Positions 1 through 6,635 of a stretch of DNA of 25,196 nucleotides are shown here, in pieces (position 1 is the stretch's first letter; each line of letters starts with the position of its first letter). The stretch is from Bacteroidales bacterium. GTDB taxonomy: Bacteria; Bacteroidota; Bacteroidia; Bacteroidales; UBA932. The notes beneath the pieces were generated by a model, which did not search any database, had not been told where the DNA came from, and saw nothing but the letters and a program-made list of their open reading frames with translations. The translations under genes and the position numbers were made by a program. The stretch lies in assembly GCA_016285215.1 (NCBI GenBank), contig JAEEQI010000011.1, positions 1-25,196 on the forward strand, given 5' to 3'.

Positions 1-648
1 CTCTCCGGCGGTACCGTTCTGGCCGCCCGGGAGCAGACGGCCGGCCGCGGCCAGCGGGGCAATACCTGGTTTTCGGCCCCCGGAGAAAACCTCACCTTTT
101 CCATTGTTCTTAAGAACCTGCCGCTCAAGGCTCCCGAGGCGGTCCGGCTCAATTATATGACCTCGGTGGCCGTGGCGTCCTTCCTGGAATCCCACGGCGT
201 GGAGCCCGCCATCAAATGGCCCAACGACATCTATGTGAACGGCAAAAAGATTTGCGGTATGCTCATTGAGAATGTGCTGGGCGCGCAGGGAGAGGTCAAG
301 GCTTCGGTGGTGGGAATTGGCATCAACCTCAACCAGAAGCTCTTCCCCCAGCTGGCCAACGCCACTTCCCTGAGCCTCTGCACCGGGAAAGCCTATGAGC
401 TGGAGGCGGAACTGGGGAAATTCCTGTCTGTTTTCGACGGGCTCCAGATCCATTCTCCGGAGCTGTTTGCCTCCTATTCGGCCCGTCTTTTCCGCTGCGG
501 CATTCCGGCCACCTATCACGATCTTCTCACAGACCGCGAGTACCGGGGTGTCATTGAAGGCGTGGAGCCCGACGGCCGTCTGCACATCAAGGAAGAAGGC
601 GGCCCGGACCACTATTACCGATTCAAAGAAGTCAGTTATATATTATGA
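1..648 (+). CDS. birA: Biotin--[acetyl-CoA-carboxylase] ligase, 3' part (5' end outside window)
   Basis: The open frame runs in from base 1 and ends at TGA 646-648, giving the last 215 residues. BirA activates biotin with ATP and attaches it to the lysine of biotin carboxyl carrier domains in the cytoplasm. The frame begins inside the catalytic domain, just before the biotin/ATP loop GRGQRGNTW (about residues 19-27 of the visible part). It continues through the conserved KWPNDIYVNGKKICGML stretch, whose Lys-Trp-Pro-Asn-Asp is a family signature, and GIGINLN. The C-terminal small domain follows (about residues 165-215). Monofunctional BirA proteins are about 250 residues, so roughly 35-40 residues are missing upstream. 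Whether an N-terminal DNA-binding domain exists cannot be seen. The stop codon overlaps the ATG of the next gene (ATGA), so the two are probably translationally coupled. Confidence 0.93.
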   Translation, partial: LSGGTVLAAREQTAGRGQRGNTWFSAPGENLTFSIVLKNLPLKAPEAVRLNYMTSVAVASFLESHGVEPAIKWPNDIYVNGKKICGMLIENVLGAQGEVKASVVGIGINLNQKLFPQLANATSLSLCTGKAYELEAELGKFLSVFDGLQIHSPELFASYSARLFRCGIPATYHDLLTDREYRGVIEGVEPDGRLHIKEEGGPDHYYRFKEVSYIL

Positions 649-1799
649 AAAGAGAAAGCTGGTTGGATTTTTTGCGGGTTACGGCCTGCTTTATGGTGAT
701 GGTCATACATAGCACCGAGCCCTTTTATTTGGGAGGAGACGGTGGTCTTATCCTTTCGGCAACGGATGCCTTCTGGGTGGCCCTGTTCGAGGGTCTGTGC
801 CGCTGCTGCGTGCCGGTTTTCCTGATGGCATCGGCCTATCTGCAGTTTCCCCTGCATTATTCTGCCGGAGAGTTTTTCAAGCGCCGTGCCGTGCGTATCC
901 TCATTCCCATGGCCTTCTGGACGCTGGTCTATGCCCTGGTCTGGGGGCCGCCGGTGGAGAACCTGAAGGGGCTGCTGCTCAATTTCAATTATGCGGCCGG
1001 TCACCTCTGGTTTGTGTACATGCTGGTGGGCATTTACCTCATTATGCCGCTGCTTTCGCCCTGGGCGGAGAAAGTGTCCAAGCAGGAGCTCTCCATCTAC
1101 CTGGGCATCTGGCTCTTCACGCTTTTGATTCCGTTTGTCCGGGAGCTGGGTAGCGGCGGCCCGGCCCCGCTTATCCAAGCAGCGGACGGCCTGCCTTCTG
1201 CCGCGCTGTTCCCGTTGTGGGGAGAGGCGTCCTGGAACCCCTTCGGCACGTTTTATTATGTGAGCGGTTTTGTGGGCTATATGCTTTTTGGCCTGTATAT
1301 CAAGCGCTTCATTCCCAATACCCGGCAGAAGACCACGCAGGGGCTTATCCTCTTCCTGCTGGGCTTTACCATGATCGTTTTCGGCCTGCTTCGCCGCTTT
1401 TCCGACACCGGGGATTCCTTCCCGCTTTCCACAGACCTTGCCTGTGCCGTGGCCTGGGAGGTACCCATTACCTTCTGCAGCCTTTTCGTCCTCTGCACGG
1501 CCTTGGGGATCACGCTCATTTTCCGCTGGAGATGTTCTTCCGAGGGACGGTTCTATCGGAACATCATCCTGCCCCTTTCCAAGGCCGGCTACGGGATGTA
1601 CCTGATCCATATGCTGGTGCTGGCGCAGTTCTCCGGCTGGTTCCGCAGCTGGTTGGGCCTGGGAGCCGATGGCGTCCTGGGCGCCTGGACCACCCCGGTC
1701 CAGATCCTGGCCACGGCCCTCTGCAGCTTTGTGGTCGTGGGCCTTGTCTCCGTTCTTCTCCAGCGCATCCCCCGCGTGGGCAAGTACCTGATGGGCTAG
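645..1799 (+). CDS. Acyltransferase 3 family integral membrane protein (OafA/WecH-like)
   Basis: This 384-residue, strongly hydrophobic protein starts at the ATG that overlaps the birA stop. The N-terminus carries the acyltransferase-3 signature: WLDFLRVTACFMVMVIHS contains the conserved Arg of helix 1 and the essential His that follows it. About ten membrane segments can be read along the chain, including WFVYMLVGIYLIMPLL near residue 125 and YGMYLIHMLVLAQF near residue 315, the latter being the usual late family motif. Members transfer acetyl or other acyl groups to cell-surface sugars or lipids across the inner membrane; the acceptor here is unknown. The overlap with birA suggests co-expression but gives no functional link. 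It ends 21 bp before a solitary 100-bp palindromic repeat and is convergent with the glycerate kinase gene. Confidence 0.88.
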   Translation: MKRESWLDFLRVTACFMVMVIHSTEPFYLGGDGGLILSATDAFWVALFEGLCRCCVPVFLMASAYLQFPLHYSAGEFFKRRAVRILIPMAFWTLVYALVWGPPVENLKGLLLNFNYAAGHLWFVYMLVGIYLIMPLLSPWAEKVSKQELSIYLGIWLFTLLIPFVRELGSGGPAPLIQAADGLPSAALFPLWGEASWNPFGTFYYVSGFVGYMLFGLYIKRFIPNTRQKTTQGLILFLLGFTMIVFGLLRRFSDTGDSFPLSTDLACAVAWEVPITFCSLFVLCTALGITLIFRWRCSSEGRFYRNIILPLSKAGYGMYLIHMLVLAQFSGWFRSWLGLGADGVLGAWTTPVQILATALCSFVVVGLVSVLLQRIPRVGKYLMG

Positions 1800-1820
1800 G
1801 GGCTCCTCGCTTGATCCCCT

Positions 1821-1920
1821 CTGCTACCCACTACACGTTTTGGGCCCCCAGTGCGTAATGCCTGGCTCCCTCGAGCCACTAGTTACGCGTTTTGGGGGTC
1901 TAATGCGTAGTGGGTGGCAG
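1821..1920. repeat. 100-bp palindromic REP-like element, copy A (solitary, inverted relative to B and C)
   Basis: The ends form an inverted repeat: CTGCTACCCACTAC at 1821-1834 pairs with GTAGTGGGTGGCAG at 1907-1920 with one mismatch. The reverse complement aligns without gaps to the copies at 5307-5406 and 6525-6624; I count about 5 differences from the latter. The centre holds the hairpin TGGCTC-4 nt-GAGCCA. It fills most of the space between the convergent acyltransferase and glycerate kinase genes and begins 10 nt beyond the glycerate kinase stop. No transposase is adjacent, so it is presumably a non-autonomous copy mobilised in trans by the RAYT at 5417-6346. No T-run follows it on either strand, so a classical intrinsic terminator is not supported. 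Confidence 0.9.
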
Positions 1921-1930
1921 GGGCAATAGG

Positions 1931-2941
1931 TTAGAAGAGGGTTTTGACGGCCGATTGAATGTTTTGAAGGGCGATGGAGGGGATGAGGGCCTCGCGAAGA
2001 GAAAGGCTACGGGGAGAAACTTCAACTACGGGATGGAAGCCGGCCGATACCAGAGCTTCGCGGTCATCGATACGGCCGGAGACCAGTGCCACGGGCACTT
2101 TTCCGGCATTCTGCAGAACCCCGAGAGGGACTTTTCCCAAAAGGGTTTGGGCATCTGACCGGCCCTCGCCGGTTATCACCAGACTTGCCTCTTTAACGGC
2201 TTCGGAGAAGCGGACCAGTTCCAAGATTCGGCCTATACCGGAAACCTTCCGGGCCCCGAAATACGCCATAAAGGCTCCTCCGAGGCCCCCGGCCGCTCCG
2301 GCGCCGGGCAACTCTCTCACATCCACGCCGGTCTCTTCCTGCATAAGGGCCGCCCGGTCCAGCATACGCTTTTCCAACACCTCCACTTCTTCCGGCGAGG
2401 CTCCTTTCTGCGGACCAAACGCCTGCGCCGCGCCTGTGGGGCCCACAAAGGGAGCGTTTACATCACAAAGAAGTTCTACGGAGGCCAGGTCCCGGATGCC
2501 GGGAACGGACATCATGCCCACGCCGCCGTCGCAGATGGCACTGCCGCCAAGGCCCACCAGAAAGTGCCGGCAGCCATCGGCATAGGCGGCCATCAGCAGT
2601 TCGCCCACGCCCCGGCTGGAGGCTATGAGCGGATTGCGTTCGCCCGGTTTCAAAAGCTGAAGCCCGCAGGCCTGGGCCACTTCAAGGATGGCCGTTTCCC
2701 CGGCCACACCATACCGGGCCCGTACCGGACGGCCCAGCGGGTCCGAAACCGTAACTTCTCGGATGCTCGCCCCCAGGGCCGGGGCCAGCACGTCCAGCGT
2801 TCCTTCCCCGCCATCGGCCAGGGGCATAGATACCCATTGGGCCGATGGGCACACCTCATGCACAGCCTGCGCCATGGCCTGAGCCACTTGCGTTGCCGTC
2901 AGACACTCCTTGAACGAATCCGGTGCAAGGATAATTTTCAT
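1931..2941 (-). CDS. Glycerate kinase, GlxK/GarK family
   Basis: This 336-residue protein opens with MKIILAPDSFKECLTA, the hallmark of the type I glycerate kinase family that makes phosphoglycerate from glycerate and ATP. Further signatures are PLADGGEGTLDVL (about 40-52), GLGGSAICDGGVGM (130-143), the CDV at 159-161 leading to FGPQKGA, the glycine-rich GAGAAGGLGG and ITGEGRSDAQTLLGK near the C-terminus. Relatives are usually about 370-385 residues. The shortfall falls between GM143 and CDV159, where the family normally carries a 40-50-residue segment and this protein has about 15. The gene starts 6 bp after the recJ stop and probably belongs to the same transcript. A 100-bp palindromic repeat lies 10 nt downstream of its stop. 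Whether the product is 2- or 3-phosphoglycerate cannot be read from the sequence. Confidence 0.92.
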   Translation of the reverse strand: MKIILAPDSFKECLTATQVAQAMAQAVHEVCPSAQWVSMPLADGGEGTLDVLAPALGASIREVTVSDPLGRPVRARYGVAGETAILEVAQACGLQLLKPGERNPLIASSRGVGELLMAAYADGCRHFLVGLGGSAICDGGVGMMSVPGIRDLASVELLCDVNAPFVGPTGAAQAFGPQKGASPEEVEVLEKRMLDRAALMQEETGVDVRELPGAGAAGGLGGAFMAYFGARKVSGIGRILELVRFSEAVKEASLVITGEGRSDAQTLLGKVPLGVLQNAGKVPVALVSGRIDDREALVSAGFHPVVEVSPRSLSLREALIPSIALQNIQSAVKTLF

Positions 2942-2947
2942 GGGAAA

Positions 2948-4684
2948 TCAGATGAGTTCGTCCCTCTCTCGGATGTCCTTGAGGCGGAGCTGGACGGTGG
3001 AAGAACCGCGGTAGAAGTTCTCCACTATGGAATAGCAGATATCGATGGGGTTGCCGGCCTTGATGTGGTCAAAGTACTCGGCCATATTGAAACCTATGGC
3101 GGCAATCTGGCGGTACGGCTGGCTTTCCTGCATCAGGTCCAGCTTGAGGTGGAGGCCACCGGCTCCCACTTTTCTTCCATTACCGGCGTCATAAACATCT
3201 TCCGTCAGGAAGACCGGATTGTTGTTACCAGGGCCGAAGGGCTGGAACTGCTTGAGCAGGCGGGTGAACTTGGGCGTAATCTGGGAGAAATCCAGCTTGG
3301 CGTCAATCTCCACCACGGGCGTGAGTTCCTCCCGGGTGATGTTGCCCGAAACGAAGCTGTCCATACGGCGGCAGAACTCCTCCAAATGCTCTTCCTTCAT
3401 AGTAAGACCGGCGGCATACACGTGACCGCCGAAGTTCTCCAGCAGGTCTGCGCAGCTCTCGATGGAGGCGTAGAGGTCAAAGCCCTGCACACTGCGGGCG
3501 CTGCCCGTTACAAAGCCGTTGCTCTTGGTGAGCACCACGGTGGGCTTGTAGAAGGCTTCCACCAGGCGGGAGGCCACAATGCCCACCACACCCTTGTTCC
3601 AGGTGGGGTTGTACACGATGGTCACGTTCTCGGTGGCCAGGGCGGTGCCGTCCTTGACCATATCCAGGGCTTCCTGGGTAATCTCGCGGTCTATGGACTT
3701 GCGCTCGTTGTTGTTATCGTTGATCTGTTCTCCAATGCGGAAGGCGGTACGGTCGTCGGCTGCGGTGAGCAGCTCCACGGCCAGGCGGCCGCTTTCCATT
3801 CGGCCGGCGGCGTTGATGCGCGGGCCAATCTTGAACACAATATCGTCTATGGTAATGTGACCGGGCTCCAGCTTGGCCAGGTTGATCATAGCCAGGAGAC
3901 CCTTGCGGGGATTCTCATTGAGGCGCTTGAGGCCGTAGTGGGCCAGGATGCGGTTCTCTCCTGTCATAGACACCAGGTCCGAAGCAATGGAGACCACCTG
4001 CAAATCCAGCAGGGGTTCCAACAGGCCCCAGTCCAGGCCGTACTTCTGCACATAGCCCTGGGCCAGTTTGAAGCCCACGCCGCAGCCGCAGAGGTCGTCA
4101 AACGGATAATGGCAGTCTTCTCGCTTGGGGTCCAGGATGGCCACTGCCTTGGGAAGGGCTTCTTCCGGCAGATGGTGGTCGCAGATGATGACCTCAATGC
4201 CCTTGGTGCGGGCATACTCCACTTTATCAATGGCCTTGATGCCGCAGTCCAGGGTAATGATGAGGTCTACACCATTGTCTCCGGCCCAATCCAGGGACTT
4301 GTAGGAGAGGCCGTAGCCTTCGTCGTAACGGTCCGGGATGTAGAAATCTACCTTCTGGGTAAAGTGGCGGATAAAGGAGAATACCTGGGCCACGGCGGTG
4401 GTTCCGTCTACGTCGTAGTCTCCGTAGACCAGAATCTTTTCTCCTCCGGTGATGGCCTGGTGCAGCCGCTCTACGGCTTTGTCCATATCGGTCATCAGGA
4501 AGGGATCGTGGAGGTCTTCCAGGCGGGGGCGGAAGAAACTGCGGGCCTGTTCAAAGGTCTCCACGCCGCGCTGAACGAGGAGGTCTGCCAAGACCCGGTC
4601 TATACCAAGCTCGGCCGCCAGCTGCGATGCCTTTTCAGGATCGGCAGCCGGAATTAAACTCCATTGACGTTCTGCAATACCCAT
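2948..4684 (-). CDS. recJ: Single-stranded-DNA-specific 5'-3' exonuclease RecJ
   Basis: This 578-residue cytoplasmic nuclease of the DHH superfamily degrades 5'-ended single strands in recombination and mismatch/base-excision repair. The metal-binding motifs are present in order: DYDVDGTTA (residues 89-97), the DCG at 146-148, DHH (169-171) and DPKREDCHYPFDDLCGCGVGFK (from 185). GPRINAAGRM (287-296) marks the link towards the DHHA1 domain, and the RecJ OB region follows in the C-terminal third. The length is typical. The chosen ATG at 4684 gives the family N-terminus, with the conserved FFRPRLEDLHDPFLMTDMD segment at residues 50-68. A consensus Bacteroidota promoter ends 6 nt before this ATG, so the mRNA is probably leaderless or nearly so. 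The gene lies downstream of aroK and upstream of the glycerate kinase gene on the same strand. Confidence 0.97.
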   Translation of the reverse strand: MGIAERQWSLIPAADPEKASQLAAELGIDRVLADLLVQRGVETFEQARSFFRPRLEDLHDPFLMTDMDKAVERLHQAITGGEKILVYGDYDVDGTTAVAQVFSFIRHFTQKVDFYIPDRYDEGYGLSYKSLDWAGDNGVDLIITLDCGIKAIDKVEYARTKGIEVIICDHHLPEEALPKAVAILDPKREDCHYPFDDLCGCGVGFKLAQGYVQKYGLDWGLLEPLLDLQVVSIASDLVSMTGENRILAHYGLKRLNENPRKGLLAMINLAKLEPGHITIDDIVFKIGPRINAAGRMESGRLAVELLTAADDRTAFRIGEQINDNNNERKSIDREITQEALDMVKDGTALATENVTIVYNPTWNKGVVGIVASRLVEAFYKPTVVLTKSNGFVTGSARSVQGFDLYASIESCADLLENFGGHVYAAGLTMKEEHLEEFCRRMDSFVSGNITREELTPVVEIDAKLDFSQITPKFTRLLKQFQPFGPGNNNPVFLTEDVYDAGNGRKVGAGGLHLKLDLMQESQPYRQIAAIGFNMAEYFDHIKAGNPIDICYSIVENFYRGSSTVQLRLKDIRERDELI

Positions 4685-4690
4685 ATTTTA

Positions 4691-4722
4691 CAAATATAGG
4701 GATAATGCAGAAAAATTACAAA
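4691..4722 (-). promoter_or_regulatory. Consensus Bacteroidota promoter for recJ-glycerate kinase
   Basis: Read on the minus strand: TTTG (4722-4719), a 20-nt spacer, then TATATTTG (4698-4691). Both boxes and the spacing match the Bacteroidota housekeeping consensus TTTG-N19-21-TAnnTTTG. The -33 box abuts the aroK stop codon, and the -7 box ends only 6 nt before the recJ ATG, leaving almost no 5' UTR. Confidence 0.82.
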
Positions 4723-5213
4723 CAGGAGATGATGATTTCGTCGGTTAGCTCCTCGGGAGTGAGGCCCGTGGTATCCAGGGTAATATGGGCAGCTTTCTTG
4801 TACAGGGGAAGGCGGTCGGCCAGGCGTTCTTCCCAGCCTTCCGTGGCCAGGGGGCGATCTCCGGAGGTACCTTCCAGACGGGGCCGAAGGGTGTCAGCAT
4901 CGGCCTGCAGATAGATGCAGAGCGTCTTTTCCTGAAGAAGGTCGATGGTGCCGGGAATGGTCACCGTACCCCCTCCGAGGGCCAGGACGGCGGTGCTTTC
5001 GGAGTACTTTTCTACGGTCTGCTCCAGCGCCTGCTTCTCGCGGCGGCGGAAGCCGCGTTCTCCTTCGGCCTCAAAAATCTGCGGAATGGTCTTACCCGCT
5101 TTCTTTACAATGATTTCGTCCAAATCCAGGAAGGGACAGCCCAGTGCATCGGCCACCATGCGGCCCACTGTGCTTTTTCCGCTTCCCATGAAGCCTGTGA
5201 GAGTGATTAACAT
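4716..5213 (-). CDS. aroK: Shikimate kinase
   Basis: This 165-residue P-loop kinase phosphorylates the 3-OH of shikimate, the fifth step towards chorismate and aromatic amino acids. The Walker A loop GFMGSGKST spans residues 7-15. FLDLDEII (28-35) carries the shikimate-binding Asp32, FRRRE (55-59) the substrate-binding Arg, ALGGGTV (78-84) the glycine-rich shikimate loop, and the RPL at 120-122 the lid arginine. The length is normal for AroK. The ATG at 5213 puts the P-loop at residue 7, as usual, so a later start is not possible. A -7 box ends 4 nt upstream, suggesting a leaderless transcript. The recJ promoter overlaps the end of this gene. Confidence 0.95.
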   Translation of the reverse strand: MLITLTGFMGSGKSTVGRMVADALGCPFLDLDEIIVKKAGKTIPQIFEAEGERGFRRREKQALEQTVEKYSESTAVLALGGGTVTIPGTIDLLQEKTLCIYLQADADTLRPRLEGTSGDRPLATEGWEERLADRLPLYKKAAHITLDTTGLTPEELTDEIIISCL

Positions 5214-5217
5214 GCTG

Positions 5218-5225
5218 CAAAGTTA
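5218..5225 (-). promoter_or_regulatory. -7 promoter box upstream of aroK
   Basis: The minus strand reads TAACTTTG at 5225-5218, an exact TAnnTTTG match, followed by 4 nt and the aroK ATG. A CTTG at 5247-5244 lies 18 nt upstream and may act as a weak -33 box. The position implies a very short or absent leader. Confidence 0.65.
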
Positions 5226-5256
5226 CAAAAATCCGGGCTAAAGCAAGCCCCTAGCC

Positions 5257-5292
5257 CGTGTTTTCAATCCCTCCGCTCGTGTTTTCAATCCC
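5257..5292. repeat. Two-copy direct repeat, 15 bp with 21-bp period
   Basis: CGTGTTTTCAATCCC occurs at 5257-5271 and again at 5278-5292, separated by 6 nt (TCCGCT). It lies between the aroK promoter and palindromic repeat copy B. Only two units exist. The origin is unknown; it could be a replication-slippage duplication or a binding site upstream of aroK. Confidence 0.75.
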
Positions 5293-5306
5293 CCTGCACT
5301 ATGCTT

Positions 5307-5406
5307 CTGCCACCCACTACGCATTAGGCCCCCAAAATGCGTAACTAGTGGCTCGCGGGAGCCAGGCACTACGCACTGGGGACCCAAAACGCGTAATGGG
5401 TGGCAG
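5307..5406. repeat. 100-bp palindromic REP-like element, copy B (3' flank of RAYT)
   Basis: It begins 10 nt beyond the RAYT stop codon and is in the same orientation as copy C, with about 8 differences in 100 positions and no gaps. The outer arms CTGCCACCCACTACGC and GCGTAATGGGTGGCAG pair with one mismatch. Nested inside are CCCCC/GGGG(A), GCGTAA/CTACGC and the tip hairpin TGGCTC-GCGG-GAGCCA. The tip loop differs from copies A and C while the stem is unchanged. Confidence 0.93.
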
Positions 5407-5416
5407 GGTAAAGCCG

Positions 5417-6346
5417 TCACCGCTGTTTTCCAAAGTCTTTGGCCCGTAGCAGTTGCTGAACCAAGTGCTCAGACAGGCCAAGGGCCGAGCTGATAACATC
5501 GGCCGAGAGATCATAGTCCTTAGCCAGGACAGTTGCCAGCCGCCCTTTTTCCTCATTGGAGAGTTGCCGTAATTGTTTGCCCGAATAATAGTTTTGCAGC
5601 AGATGGTACACTATATCCTTAACCTCATCCGAAGAAAATACGGGCTTTTCTCCTAGGGAACGGCTCACTTTTACGAAGGCTTCGTAATCTTTGACCAATC
5701 TGGATTCGTACTCTTTGGGCCCCTTGAACAGCCTGAGGAAGAGGCTGTTGTCTACAAACGAGGAGGGAAGGAGCCCATATTTGGAATGGAATTGCCAGTG
5801 GTTTGGAATGGGGAGGCGGGATCCCGTCATCTCTTCCAGTTTTCGCTTGGAAAAGGCCGATGCCGGTGTCCCGGAAATCATATCACTAACGGCCGAATAA
5901 TGGAGATATCCCGCGCCCCAGGGATAGCCGGAAGGGATGAACTGTTGCAGTTCGTAAGCATTACGGTCCAGATAAATGAAGTTGTTCTTCATTTGCTCCG
6001 CATTATCCACAGGTCTTAGTTTGAACCAATAATCATCCGGCAGGGGTGGGTATCCGTCTTTGATGAGCCGGGCCGATAGCTTTTGTTTAAGATAATCAAA
6101 TACGGCCAGACAAGAAGTGCCTGTGCCACTGAGCAAGAGGTGAACGTGGTTGGGCATGAGCGCAAAGTCATAGATAGTGATGTCAAACAGGAGTGTAAGG
6201 AGCCCGGCCACCGTCATCCCGTACGCGTACTGTTCCGTGGTGTGGAAAAGGAAACCCTCTCCCCATCCATCTGTGCTTAAGTGGTAATAGCCCTTCTTGA
6301 GGGAGTGAATGTGATCTCTTTCTGATCTTTTTCTAGCCATAGCCAT
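5417..6346 (-). CDS. REP-associated tyrosine transposase (RAYT), Y1/HUH superfamily
   Basis: This 309-residue protein belongs to the IS200-like Y1 transposases that cut and join single-stranded DNA through a 5'-phosphotyrosine. The HUH motif is H67-V-H69 inside ALMPNHVHLLLSG. The expected catalytic tyrosine is Y125 in NNFIYLDRNAYEL, which aligns with the YIxxNPxxA helix of RAYTs; the usual Pro is Ala here. GYPPLPDDYWFKL (99-111) and PSGYPWGAGYL (138-148) match the Bacteroidota branch as I remember it. The C-terminal half (about 160-309) ends in a helical region with an HTH-like pattern (ISSALGLSEHLVQQLL) that may bind repeats. Two 100-bp palindromes flank the gene in direct orientation, 10 nt after the stop and 178 nt before the start. 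The gene is complete and has its own promoter, so it is probably functional. Unlike IS elements, RAYTs are usually single-copy and maintained. Confidence 0.93.
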   Translation of the reverse strand: MAMARKRSERDHIHSLKKGYYHLSTDGWGEGFLFHTTEQYAYGMTVAGLLTLLFDITIYDFALMPNHVHLLLSGTGTSCLAVFDYLKQKLSARLIKDGYPPLPDDYWFKLRPVDNAEQMKNNFIYLDRNAYELQQFIPSGYPWGAGYLHYSAVSDMISGTPASAFSKRKLEEMTGSRLPIPNHWQFHSKYGLLPSSFVDNSLFLRLFKGPKEYESRLVKDYEAFVKVSRSLGEKPVFSSDEVKDIVYHLLQNYYSGKQLRQLSNEEKGRLATVLAKDYDLSADVISSALGLSEHLVQQLLRAKDFGKQR

Positions 6347-6378
6347 ATTTTCAGGGCATGGGGTTAGTTATGCCAGCC

Positions 6379-6410
6379 TCAAACATACGGCCTCTTATGC
6401 CAAAAAACAA
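6379..6410 (-). promoter_or_regulatory. Probable promoter of the RAYT gene
   Basis: On the minus strand CTTG (6410-6407, three of four matches to TTTG) is followed after 20 nt by TATGTTTG (6386-6379), an exact -7 match. Transcription would start about 25 nt before the ATG at 6346. The surrounding 6347-6524 segment is AT-rich compared with the rest of the window and contains no gene. Confidence 0.6.
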
Positions 6411-6524
6411 GGCTCGAAAAAAAGAAAGTGTTGTTTCACATTCTTTTTGTGTGTTTTGATGGAATCTTCGGTTAAAACTTGAACACTTTTTTATGTATAA
6501 GTCCCGAATGGACTGCCAACGTGA

Positions 6525-6624
6525 TTGCCACCCACTACGCATTAGACCCCCAAAACGCGTAACTAGTGGCTCGTAGGAGCCAGGCATTACGCACTGGGGG
6601 CCCAAAACGTGTAATGGGTGGCAG
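6525..6624. repeat. 100-bp palindromic REP-like element, copy C (5' flank of RAYT)
   Basis: It begins 11 nt beyond the parC stop codon and lies 178 nt upstream of the RAYT start. The arms TTGCCACCCACTACGC and GTGTAATGGGTGGCAG pair over most of their length. The inner stems CCCCC/GGGGG and GCGTAA/TTACGC and the tip TGGCTC-GTAG-GAGCCA are intact. It is in the same orientation as copy B and closest to the reverse complement of copy A. Confidence 0.93.
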
Positions 6625-6635
6625 GGGAGGGGAGA

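Noticed and set aside
1821..1920. Repeat A as a bidirectional rho-independent terminator
   Set aside because: The stems are strong, but no T-run follows on either strand for any of the three copies; termination by another mechanism remains possible.
5257..5292. GTTTTCAATCCC twice, reminiscent of some CRISPR repeat ends
   Set aside because: Only two short copies separated by 6 nt, no spacers and no cas genes.
5417..6346. The transposase as an ordinary IS200/IS605 insertion sequence
   Set aside because: The C-terminal domain is longer than in IS200 TnpA, no TnpB partner is present, and the flanking palindromes also occur alone, which fits RAYT/REP better.
6351..6605. A short minus-strand frame across repeat C and the RAYT leader, encoding a peptide with the repeat translation
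   Set aside because: The reading is just the palindrome translated; a similar peptide appears at copy B, there is no conserved start context, and it overlaps the RAYT promoter.
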